A stretch of 64,000 nt of DNA from Henckelia pumila (Eukaryota; Streptophyta; Magnoliopsida; Lamiales; Gesneriaceae): contig NC_133123.1 of NCBI RefSeq assembly GCF_033568475.1, positions 248,001-312,000 of the forward strand. Direction: 5' to 3'. The notes below the pieces were generated by a model. The model did not search any database and was not told the origin of the DNA. It worked only from the letters and a program-made list of their open reading frames with translations. Position numbers and translations under genes: made by a program. This document shows positions 22,012-31,661 of the stretch, one piece after another (the first letter of the stretch is position 1; the number at the start of each line of letters is the position of its first letter).

Positions 22012-22467
22012 CTACAACACCAAATCTAGGGTCGCTAACTTCTGTATGAGCCAAATCACTCGTACCCCATGATCACGGACCGAAGTCCCTTCACGCATGC
22101 GGCACGTCATCAGCTCCTTAACAGTAGCGAACCTTTCAGCCCTCGATTGAGCCCCAAAAAGTTCCTTGAGTTGAGCGTGAATGTCAGCAGCATTCACGGT
22201 GTCCTCAAATCGCCTCTGGAGTTCATCAGACATCGAGGCTTGCATATAGCATTTGGTCTTGATGTCATGGTCCCACCATGCATCAAGTTTGGCCAATTCC
22301 TCCGGACTTACATCAGCTGGTGCTTCCTTCGGAGGTGCTTTCTCTAACACGTAGAGCATTTTCTCCGAAGTTAAGACAATCTTCAACTTCCGGAACCATT
22401 CCGTATAGTTGGCGCCAGTCAACTTGTTTTGTTCGAGGATCGAGAATAATGGATTTCGCGAATTCAT
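22012..22467 (-). pseudogene. Gag N-terminal part of copia B, truncated by TAG
   Basis: 151 residues beginning MNSRNPLFSIL, with the L.G.NY..W.R..KI.L pattern of copia Gag. The frame is broken by TAG at 22014-22012 and then continues without shift into the long downstream ORF. This single stop is the only lesion I see in an otherwise intact Gag-Pol frame. Confidence 0.85.
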
Positions 22468-22639
22468 TGTATGAAATACTGAAAAGGAAAACAGACATAT
22501 ATCAATGATTGTTTAACAATTTACTAAGACATAAAATAGGCGAATTTAATTTTATGAATCTCACTCCCACTATTTTAACGATTTCACCACCCTCTAGTGA
22601 AAACGGGAAACCTTTTCCTTAGTGAGAACATGGAGTCCA

Positions 22640-22940
22640 ATTGACAAACTTATGATCCCGAATAATATCAGCCAACCATAATTCTCAAAAGGTAGAGCCC
22701 AATTGCTTCCAAAGCAACCCCCATGTATTTACCTCATGTCCAATAAGGGCCCAATAATATGACGCCGTTTAAAGTGACATGTCAAGATGACCCATCAATA
22801 TTAAGTTGTGATGGACGGTCGCCATGTGGATCCCCCAATAATATGAGCCGATCCCATGGGAGTTCCACCCAACTTATAACATTTGTCGATCCAATGTACA
22901 GCTTTCCGACGGACGGGCCCCCCCAATAATATGAGCCGGA
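22640..22940 (-). repeat. Repeated AATAATATGAGCC-type motif in the copia B leader
   Basis: Four copies of a CCCAATAATATGAGCCG-like motif lie near 22654, 22749, 22831 and 22918 on the plus strand, roughly 85-95 bases apart. They are in the untranslated leader between hairpin array and gag. Confidence 0.6.
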
Positions 22941-23997
22941 CCGTATCCGCGGGTAGCATCACATACATTGACCGTTGATGGAAGGTAGGAACATTTAAAC
23001 AAATTTAAATTTCCTTTATTTATCTTGATATCAATTTTAAATCATATTTAAAATGAGGGATTTTTAATTATAAAATATTTGTCTCATCATATTCAATTTA
23101 TTGCATGCTTGCCGGATTCACGCAATTATGTCTAAACATGCATACAATCATAATATCATATATTATATAGGATGATCGATTCCATTTCTAATTGACCCGT
23201 GGTTGCCAATCACGAGTCTTAGTCCAATCCTAGGTAATATGCAGTATGCAATGCAATCCTATTACATTAGCTTCCAATTTACATTTCTTCGTCTTTATTG
23301 TCTGCTGGGCCCACCATCTTCAAATCTTGATCTCCCACTAAATCTAATGTATTTACAATAAATAGCAATGACAAGTAGGGGATACATTTTTAGGGGTGGG
23401 AACGGGCCATAAACCAAGCCCACTTTTATTACATATGACATTCATATCGGGCCATAAACCAGACCCATTAATAAAACCAACAACAATAAAAACAAAATGT
23501 AAATTCCTAACATACACCTACAAAATTGGTCATGGCAATCGATCATCCTTATCCAATAACATTTAATTCAAAATTAATTTATTGGATAACATGCAGTGGC
23601 AATTCAAATTTAAACAAGATAAAATCATATTTTATATATAAAATCTTATTTCACATATAAAATCATATTTTATCTCTTTATCAAATAAAATCATATTTTA
23701 TCTACAAAATCCAATTTTATAGATAAAATCATATTTTACTTAATATATCCATAAGATCAAATCTTATCATCAATTGTACCAAAAATAATTGATTTCAAAA
23801 TTCAATTTAAGGATAAAATATTAAAATTTTCCAAAAATTCAAATTTATCCAAAAATCAATTTTAAAATTTACGGACTCGAACAATTCGATCCGAAATCTC
23901 GTGAACCAATCAAAAACAATTTTTGACCGGACCAAAAATAAAATTTTAACACATTAAAATTAATTTTAAATAAAAAATTTAATTTTTCCCGCGGGCC

Positions 23998-24158
23998 GCC
24001 CGGGACACTCCCGGGCCGGCCCGCACCCGTGGGCGCGGGCCGGGGGCAGCCCGGCTGCCCCCTTAGGGCAGCGACTCTCGCTGCCCTGGCGGCGCCGTGC
24101 GCCGCCCGGGGCAGCAACGATTGCTGCCCCACCGGGCAGCGATCCAATCGCTGCCCGG
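23998..24158 (-). repeat. Array of seven adjacent perfect hairpins
   Basis: Seven perfectly paired inverted repeats lie almost end to end. Stems and loops (plus coordinates): 23998-24016 (8 bp, loop CAC); 24016-24043 (9 bp, longer partly paired loop); 24042-24062 (9 bp, loop CCG); 24065-24087 (10 bp, loop CTC); 24088-24106 (8 bp, loop CGT); 24108-24130 (10 bp, loop CGA); 24132-24158 (12 bp, loop CCA). Several share the arm word GGCAGC. It is a GC-rich island in an AT-rich leader, about 110 bases downstream of the PBS in the RNA. Confidence 0.9.
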
Positions 24159-24275
24159 GTTTTGCCCCGAAATTTTTTTTTTTTTATTTAAAAATATTTA
24201 TTTTGTTTTCCAAAAACCGAGACTCAAAAATTTTGTACAATCGATTAATTTAATCGTTTGATCTGAGCAATCTGG

Positions 24276-24286
24276 CTTTGATACCA
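24276..24286 (-). other. Primer binding site of copia B (initiator tRNA-Met)
   Basis: TGGTATCAAAG in element orientation, one base inside the 5' LTR end at 24288. It matches the 3' end of initiator methionine tRNA with one difference in the usual word. Confidence 0.85.
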
Positions 24287-24287
24287 C

Positions 24288-26150
24288 TGTTGGAAAAAAC
24301 TGGCGTTCAGATCAATCACGATTGATACCCGGTGCAGCGGAAGTTTAAAATTTTATTATGGAACGATTCCATAGTGTGGGTATCAACCGTTCAATGATTA
24401 AATTATAAGTGTGTGTAAAATCAAATAACAATTATTAAATTTTACCTTCAATCTCGAAGCGAGATTATTGGACACCACACAGATTTCTCTGCGCTTCTTG
24501 TATCTCCCAGGAACTGATGAACTCCTTCAATCAGGTCCACGAATGAGGTTTTAATCCCTCTGATAGATTGCACTAGATAATCTATCAGAAGTTTTTCTGC
24601 GAAGAGATTAAACGAATCTGATTCGTTATTCCTGACTGCAATTAAAAATCACAGACCGGAAATTCTCTGACAGAGCAAGGAGGGGTCGGCCGAAATATAA
24701 GAGAGAGAGGCTAGGGTTTTTCGATTTCTGCTCTCAAAATTATGACCTGTTGTGTTTTATTTCTGTACTGCAATAACTTATTTATAATGCAGGCCACTAA
24801 CAGCTTAGGGCCCATTAGTCATAAGTTGAGGCCCGACAAGCAAAGCCCGCACGTTCAGAAATTAATATAAAATTCATCGTGACTCCGATTGATGAACCGA
24901 TTTTACCAATGTGCACAGAAACCATTTCTGCACATTTTAAAGTCAAAATAAATTTTCCTGAATCCGAATTCAGTGGTTTCCAAAAATGTCCATCCCTATG
25001 TCATTTTAGGAAATCCTACTCCCTTACTCTTATTTAAGAAGTCCAACTCCTTAGTTCATTAAATTTAACTCTTTAAATTTAACTATCTCAACGGGGATTA
25101 AAACTTCATTACACTGTGTGACCCTCAATGGTTCAGGGATACAGCTAGCCGTGGGCTCACAACTCCTTGTGACTCGGAACAACACTTTCCGACTTGCCCA
25201 ACGAATCATGGTAAAGCGCCTAGCAACATCGCCCCATGATTTCCTAGGTATCACTGATAGTGCCTACAAGAACCAGTAGATTTTGGTTAGCGTACAGTAC
25301 GGTCCCTTCATCCATATATCCCGATCGAATCAACAACCATTGGTATATCGAGAGTCGCTCAAGATTCGATAACTATGCAATACATCTTGAAGATCAAATT
25401 AGTGACATCGCATGTGCTACTAAGAAACCATTTCTTAAATCACATCAAGTACTCTGGCCAGAGATTCGTCACACTAATATCTCCTCAGATCGCATAGGAT
25501 ATCCACACTCGCAAGTATGTGGTGAATCCTTGACAACAATGCATCGACTCCTATATGTGTTGTAACTGTACCCAATCCCGACACCTGATGACCCCCATAG
25601 AGTCGGTAAACGAGTCAAAGCACAGTACTAGCATATAGAGTCTCCATGATGTTTCAAGTAGTAAGGACTAATGGTGTACAACCAAAACCGCGGACTTTAT
25701 CCACTCGATAAGTGATAACCACTTGGAAAGTCCGGATAGGGTAGTTCGATTATTCATCCTATGAATATCCATTTGCATGCTTCGAACATCTCCATGTTCC
25801 CTACCAATGAAACGTGGTACTCCGCATCGCAAATGCTAGTCTCAAGCTCGAGCGATCCTTATCCTTATTATCGGACGGCTCAATCGACTAGGAACAGTTT
25901 AGAATATACAGTGACTATAAGATGTATTTCATGATAGACATCTCCATGTTCTACCACATCTTACATACACTATGGTATATTCAAGGTCTTTATCAAAACA
26001 ACAATAGTATATCACAATATAACAATATGAAGTAATATAAAGTCATTGCCATTAATAAAAGTGTAAATTACATTAAACAAAAGATCGTTTATACAAAGAG
26101 TCATCAAAGCCCATAGCCACAAGTTGGCTCACTGGGCACCCACTCTTTCA
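24288..26150 (-). repeat. 5' LTR of copia B
   Basis: 1863 bases, the same length as the 3' LTR copy, followed by the GTATC target duplication and the rest of the Athila-like LTR. Confidence 0.94.
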
Positions 26151-26155
26151 GTATC

Positions 26156-27496
26156 GATCCCTCAGGGAGTAAAATTAAAATAATAGTACTTGTAATTAGA
26201 ATAGTCCAAACTTTATCTAGAAAATCAATAATCAAGAGTTTTGCAATTAAAATAAATAATCAGATGATTTTAGATAGCACGCACACAACTTTCAGGAAAA
26301 ATCAATCAGAGAAAATGGTCTAGAGGTATAGATTTCACCTGGTTTCAACAACAATAAATCCTAATTAATTAATCTTCATGAATTTCAAAGAATTAATAGC
26401 CAAGAACACTTACGTGTATTATTCCCTCTCCCGAGTGCCGAATAAAATATATCAACTACAACTCAATTCCAATATCCCTATTAAGAATCTACTTGCAATG
26501 ATCAATTCAAAACTATGTTCTCTTTAAAAGCTCTGTTAAAATTATACACTCTCCCGAGCGATATAAACAATTAACAGTGTATTTTCCAATGGTCCTATTC
26601 AAAATCTCCTCTCCCGAGTGTCAGATTTCAAATAAATATTACAAATCAATTATTGATCAGATAATTGAAAAGACAATCAATTCTAAAAAAAACAATTAAT
26701 CTAGAAGAAATTCAATCCAATAAAATCAAGAATTCAAGAAAGTGTCTACACCAGGTTCCATCCGACCTCTAGACTATAAAAAATTAGTTCATACTAAAAT
26801 TCTGAAAACAATAATAATCCATAAATTCAAACATGTTCAGAATAAAATAAAATATAAAATAAACAAATCCGTCGTCGACGCCGTGTCCGGTCGATCAAAC
26901 TCCGTCTTCGTTATTCACGATGAAGCTTCAGAAAATCCCAGAAAAATTGTCACGATCAACTCTCTGATTTTTCTTCTAATTGTTGCGGCCGCCCTTCCTC
27001 TAGTCTGATGAAAAATTGCCTTTTATATCGTCTCCCCAAAAGCCCACTCAAAAGCCCACAAAATATAAAAGTTTCCTTCCGATAAAATATTTCCAAACTC
27101 AAAATTCCCGACAAGCGCCCGCTTAAAAACCCAGGAGGGCGCGCATGAGGCTCTGGCTTCCAATCTTCTCGCTTTCCTTGACAAGCGCGATAGCGCTTCT
27201 CCTTCAAATCTTTAGCGCTAAGTTAGCGCTATCCTTAAGCCCAATAGAGGAAAGCCCATCACTATTCATTCTCTCTTGTCTGATCGTTTCTTTCTTTCTT
27301 TCTTCTTCTTTTTTTTCTCAATTCTTTTAATTCTTTTCTCTCAAATCTCATTTTTCTCATTTTTCCTCCTTTTCCACATAAATTCCATACTTTTCTACAA
27401 ACACAAAAACAACAACATACCCACATAAATCTGCTCGAAACAAGCAATTAACAATTAAAAGCATATATAAATTAAGTGTATAAAATACACTTATCA
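26156..27496 (-). repeat. Athila-like 5' LTR, outer part
   Basis: It continues the LTR interrupted at 16675; removing copia B gives an LTR of about 1.4 kb. In element orientation it starts TGATAAGTGTATTTTATACA, a start sequence common in plant gypsy LTRs. It contains one GCGCGATAGCGC core at 27185-27196 and C/T-rich tracts (27260-27370). Confidence 0.82.
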
Positions 27497-29544
27497 CCAC
27501 ACCCCTTTGTTCTTATTACACAAGGATCAATGATAGCAATGGCCCCATCCATGGATCTCCTGTTTTCACTTGCATTGCTTGATGGTATGCAAATATTCAA
27601 CTCCTTCATTTTGCAATCAATATGATCAAATTGTTCGTGCAAGAATTTTGTTCCCTCTTCAGTCATAGATGCTGCATCTACTAAAACAGAAGATCTAAAA
27701 GATAAATTCCAATGCCTTGACATCAAACACCTCTCTGGATCGTCTATCACATTTTTCTCAGGCAGAGAAAATAATGCTCCTACTTTTGCGCCTTGGGTCC
27801 ACCGTTTGAGAATATACTTATCAGGCAAGTGGAAAACTTGGTTGATACGAAAAAATGCTAGCATATGCCTGCATGGAATGCCGTCAAACTGAAATTTCAT
27901 ACAACTACAATATACATCATTTCTCTGCACGTCATGTGTAAGAACCCTTGGTTTCGATGAAGAAGAACCTTGAAAATTCATTACATGATAAACCCAAAAC
28001 TCGATTCCAGTAGATAATTGTTCCACATAATAGTGATGACTCAAAACTACTTCCTTTTGAAACTCCAACCATTTTGTTTTTGTATAAACTTTCACCATTT
28101 GAGTTTCCATTGGCCAATTTGACATTACTTTTGGGCGCTCATTCATATCAATATGATCTGCGACTAACTCATTGTGTCTTTGGTTCCGGAGCGCCTTATT
28201 AAAACGAACAATAAAATCCATCAATGCATTCTTGTTAGAGATGTACCGTTTGAAAAAAGCATGGGAACTTTCTGATCTTTGACTGCTTGAAATCCCTGCA
28301 GAGAATACATTTAGGAAATAAGCTGGCACCCACCTATGTCGCAAATCATACATCAAATTCAGCCAATCATTTTGGACCAAGGCAGCAGACTCCATAACCC
28401 CTTTCCATGACTCCTCAAATTCATCACTTGTTGTTGAATGTACAATGACACTCCTAATGCTTTGGTAATGGTCACGGAAAATCACAGGACTCAATTTGTC
28501 TGAAAATTTGTTTAAAATGTGCCACAGACAATATCGATGCACTGTTTGGGGAAAAACTTGGGCTATAGCTTTGGTCATGGAAGGATCCTGGTCAGTGATG
28601 ATCAATTTTGGTGCACCACTAGGCATTGCTTCTAGGAACTTATCTAGCAACCAAACAAAAGATTCTGTTCCTTCGTCACTCAGAAATCCACAACCAAAGA
28701 GGATGGTCTGACTGTGATGATTAACACCAACAAAAGGTGCAAAAATCAGCCCATATTTGTTGGTGTTATATGTTGTATCAAACACCACTACATCGCCAAA
28801 GACAATGTTTGCCCTCCTTGACACAGAATCTGCCCAAAAACACCTGCTAAATCTGTTCTCTGAGTCAATCTCATAATCAAAGAAAAAAGTAGAACACTTA
28901 TCTTTCTCAGATTGCAAGAAATCAACAAATGTTTTAGCATCCATCCCCATGTGCTCCTCCCTTAAATTTCTCTGGTATTTTCTCAAATCTCTTTCTGTAC
29001 AACCTACATTCTCTGGCCCTCCATGCTCTATCTCAAATAATCGTATTTGTTGACAAGTTGGGATATTGGCTTCTGCAAATTATTGACTTAGTGCTTTCTT
29101 TGATACAGAAACACTGCGATGTGAACGTAACAAATGGACTTTTGAAGGAGTAGCAAGTGGATGGTTATGGTTTTCTACTAAAGTACTAATCACCCATCCC
29201 GGACCAGTTTGTTCCTTCACAACTGAAATCATTGCCTTACATCCAGATCGAATGTCTCGACGAGCTCTAGTTTGTCTTGGTTTATCACTATTTGCCTCTT
29301 TACTCCATCGAACTTCATCTGTCTGCCCTTCTTTAAAGCATACAAATTTTTTCCAAATAATTTCATTCGTCTTCTTACTTCTCTGGCTATTGCTAATTCT
29401 CGCACTAAATCCAAATTCTCGTGCGTATTGGTTATAGTACGAATATGCATCCTCCATTGATTCGAATCTCATTCCAATATTTGGCTTTCGATCTTCTCCA
29501 ACTTGAGGGATGTATGACTGATCATCCCCACTGTTTTCTTCCAT
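27497..29544 (-). pseudogene. FAR1/FHY3-related gene, disrupted by a nonsense codon and by the Athila-like element
   Basis: FAR1-related proteins are transcription factors derived from MULE transposases. Block one (29544-29080, 154 residues) holds the FAR1 DNA-binding zinc domain (ARDFGF-like start, C...C...HNHPL end). Block two continues in the same frame after TAA (29082-29080). It has the MULE transposase domain (DTTYNTN, TDQDPSM and a CLWH motif) and the SWIM zinc finger (CSC...CRH). The frame then runs into the LTR at 27496 and ends six codons later, after the RTKGCG segment that normally precedes the family's C-terminal tail. The tail is therefore lost from this window. Only two disruptions are visible, so loss of function looks recent. 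Confidence 0.88.
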
Positions 29545-29640
29545 CTCTGTAAATTATGACGATCATACATTTTAGTATAATAATTTTTAATAAATTCAGA
29601 AAACAAATAATTAACAATATTACTAATAATTGATAAATAC

Positions 29641-29672
29641 CTGACATCCTTTGATGTAAGATGCCACAATTT
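29641..29672 (-). other. Possible 5' UTR exon of the FAR1-like gene
   Basis: On the minus strand an acceptor-like TTGCAG precedes about 32 bases ending in GTCAG, then GTATTT as donor. The next acceptor (TTTACAG) lies two bases before the ATG at 29544. Introns in FAR1-family 5' UTRs are common; this one is inferred only from splice-like sites. Confidence 0.35.
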
Positions 29673-31190
29673 CTGCAACGCAAACGACCCACTGCTTTTA
29701 ATTATAGACTAATAGCTTTAATATAGACTAACGGATTTATAGACCGTACAAATAAAAAAAAATTATAGTTAGTCCATTGCCATCTTTAGTTGAGTACACG
29801 TGACTTATATATATATATATAACATGTCTCTCAAATTAAAAACAGATTAACAGACTTGTACACTGATATTTGATATGGATTTTATAACTCATTCTATATT
29901 AGGCACCCACTGACCGTAAATCTTCAAGACTTAAATTCAATTAGCAATAATATTTCAAGATAAATTCCAAGAAAGAAACACATTCTATATTATGCACCCG
30001 CTGATCGTAAATCTTCAAGACTTAAATTCAATTAGCAATAATATTTCAAGAAAAAGGACTGTAAATGCTTTTTGGTAATAATAACAACAAATTTCCAATA
30101 TTCAACCGCAACAAATCCTTACAAAGCCGAGGCTGTCTTGGAGAGCAGCTTGTTACAATTATACAGGAAAATCAGGAAGAAGTGCTCAAGAAAAGAGAAT
30201 CGAACCCGTTTTTCCACTTGTCCGGCACTATTACCTTCGAAAGCTTCTTCTCACCTGCACAAATATGGGCAAACACAATAAACTATCACAAATCCCCAAC
30301 TTAAAATAAACAAAATTTATTAATCCACAAATCTTGAATATTTGTTCAAGAAAGATAATAAACAATCACATGCTTCGGGGCAGCTGAGTGAGAGGCGCGG
30401 CCGGAAGAAGAAGAAACGAAAGAAAAGAGCTAGAGGAGAATATTTCAGATGAACGGGGAAATATGAACTAATCTTAAAACCAAATACCCGATTTTTGTGA
30501 GATTCAATCGTCGGATCTGCGTTTGTTCCATTTGCAGACGTGAAGGAGGGGTAATAGGGTTTGCGTTGTATTTGGGGCTTTTGTCAGAAGATGAAGCCTG
30601 TGAAAGAGGAGAAATAAGACAGCCACGTGACAAATAAAAAAAAATTAATATGTACTTGGGCGCCACGTAGGCTGGCGCCCAAGTTTGCCTGCACCCTCTT
30701 CTTTGAGTGTGAGCGAACTGAGAAGATAAGAAGTTGAGAAAAAGCAAATGAGGAAAGATAAACAGATAAACATATAAAAATAGTAATTGCTTGTTCTTAG
30801 TACCAGGTGGTAAAAACTGTATCTATTTTGAGGGGAAAAAAATAAATATTGCAAACACTAATTCCTACTCTACTCAACCAAAACGGAAGTTCTTACAGAG
30901 TTACAGTTAAGTTGGCTTTTATAATAGCGATCATTTCATGATCATAAAAAAATAATCAAGGATCATGTTATAATTACAATCGGTAAGCCGTGAGTGTCAA
31001 ATGAATAATATATATATATATATATATATATGGTTAAAAGGTCATACAACAATTAAAATTGGTAAGGAATATCAAGTGATAAATATCAAAACAAACTGGG
31101 GTAATTCTATGATTAAAAGAATAATATCAACATATATAACATTTTTGTTTTTATTCTTAATATATATTATAGATCTATCGACTATCACTT
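29673..31190. other. Region upstream of the FAR1-like gene
   Basis: AT-rich spacer with an imperfect tandem duplication (period 91; 29890-29960 and 29981-30051), a TA run at 29808-29820 and another at 31009-31031. On the minus strand 30160-30260 has an acceptor-like TGTGCAG followed by an open stretch encoding GEKKLSKVIVPDKWK, which could be an exon or gene relic, but I do not recognise it. A G/A-rich part at 30360-30640 may be an old 5' UTR. Confidence 0.4.
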
Positions 31191-31603
31191 GAGTTTGTTT
31201 GATGTTAAAGATAAGATAACTTTCTAAAAAAAAAAGAAGATAAGATAACAATGTGGAGATAAGTAATCTAATATGATAAACAAATAAATAAAAAATAATA
31301 GTTTGTATAATATTTGGTTTGATTGATAAATAATAGTTTGTTTGGTTTGATTGATTAATTTTTAGATAAAATGATATATTATCATTTTGTTCTTTTAAAA
31401 ATTAATAAAATTTGAATAATACTATTTATTAAGAGTAATACAGTAATTTAAAATGATTTGATTGATGTAAATAACAAAAATTAATGATTTGATTGATGTA
31501 AAATAAATATTTAGTAGATAGATAAATAATATGAAAAAAAAAATATGAGATTGAATTAGATTAGTTATACATAGATTAACAGTACGTCACTTCAAACAGA
31601 CCC
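31191..31603. mobile_element. Tourist-like MITE, copy 1 (degenerate ends)
   Basis: An AT-rich noncoding element of about 413 bases that aligns with 47831-48217. Shared internal words include TTTGGTTTGATTGAT, TGATATATTATCATTTTGTT and ATACATAGATTAACA. Terminal inverted repeats are imperfect (GAGTTTGTTTGATG against GGGTCTGTTTGAAGT). No coding capacity. Confidence 0.7.
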
Positions 31604-31661
31604 TTATATGTGATTTGAACCGAAAATCATACATATAAGACCTACTTGTTATGAGAAAATA

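Larger units (their letters stand above)
22468..24275 (-). other. Untranslated leader of copia B
   Basis: 1.8 kb between PBS and gag start. In RNA order it contains the GC-rich hairpin array (24158-23998), an AT-rich stretch (about 23000-23980) and the AATAATATGAGCC repeats. No coding sequence is recognisable. Confidence 0.7.
16676..26150 (-). mobile_element. Ty1/copia retrotransposon (copia B), nested in the Athila-like LTR
   Basis: A complete 9475-base element on the minus strand. Two LTRs of 1863 bases (16676-18538 and 24288-26150) have TGTTGG...TTTCA ends on the plus strand. The PBS is at 24276-24286, the PPT at 18539-18549. Exact GTATC target duplications flank it (16671-16675 and 26151-26155). 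The LTRs have equal length and differ at about six positions that I could find by eye, so it is a young insertion. Gag-pol is open except for one TAG. The leader between PBS and gag is 1.8 kb and holds an array of hairpins. Confidence 0.95.
10455..27496 (-). mobile_element. Athila-like Ty3/gypsy element lacking pol, interrupted by copia B
   Basis: In element orientation: 5' LTR (27496 down to 16613, split by copia B), PBS for tRNA-Asp (16603-16586), a gag-protease ORF (16482-14248), a 1.1 kb spacer with a 34-base minisatellite, an env-position ORF (13146-11878, broken), then a noncoding 3' part that stops at the copia A insertion (10454). No reverse transcriptase, RNase H or integrase is present between gag-protease and the last ORF, so this copy is nonautonomous. 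The remaining 3' part and 3' LTR should lie left of the window. The outer LTR end (TGATAAGTG) abuts the FAR1-like coding sequence; CCACA at 27497-27501 is the candidate target duplication. Confidence 0.85.

Noticed and set aside
30160-30260. Possible exon with GEKKLSKVIVPDKWK
   Set aside because: An acceptor-like site and a protein-like stretch are present, but no joined gene structure or recognised family, so it is only mentioned in the spacer entry.
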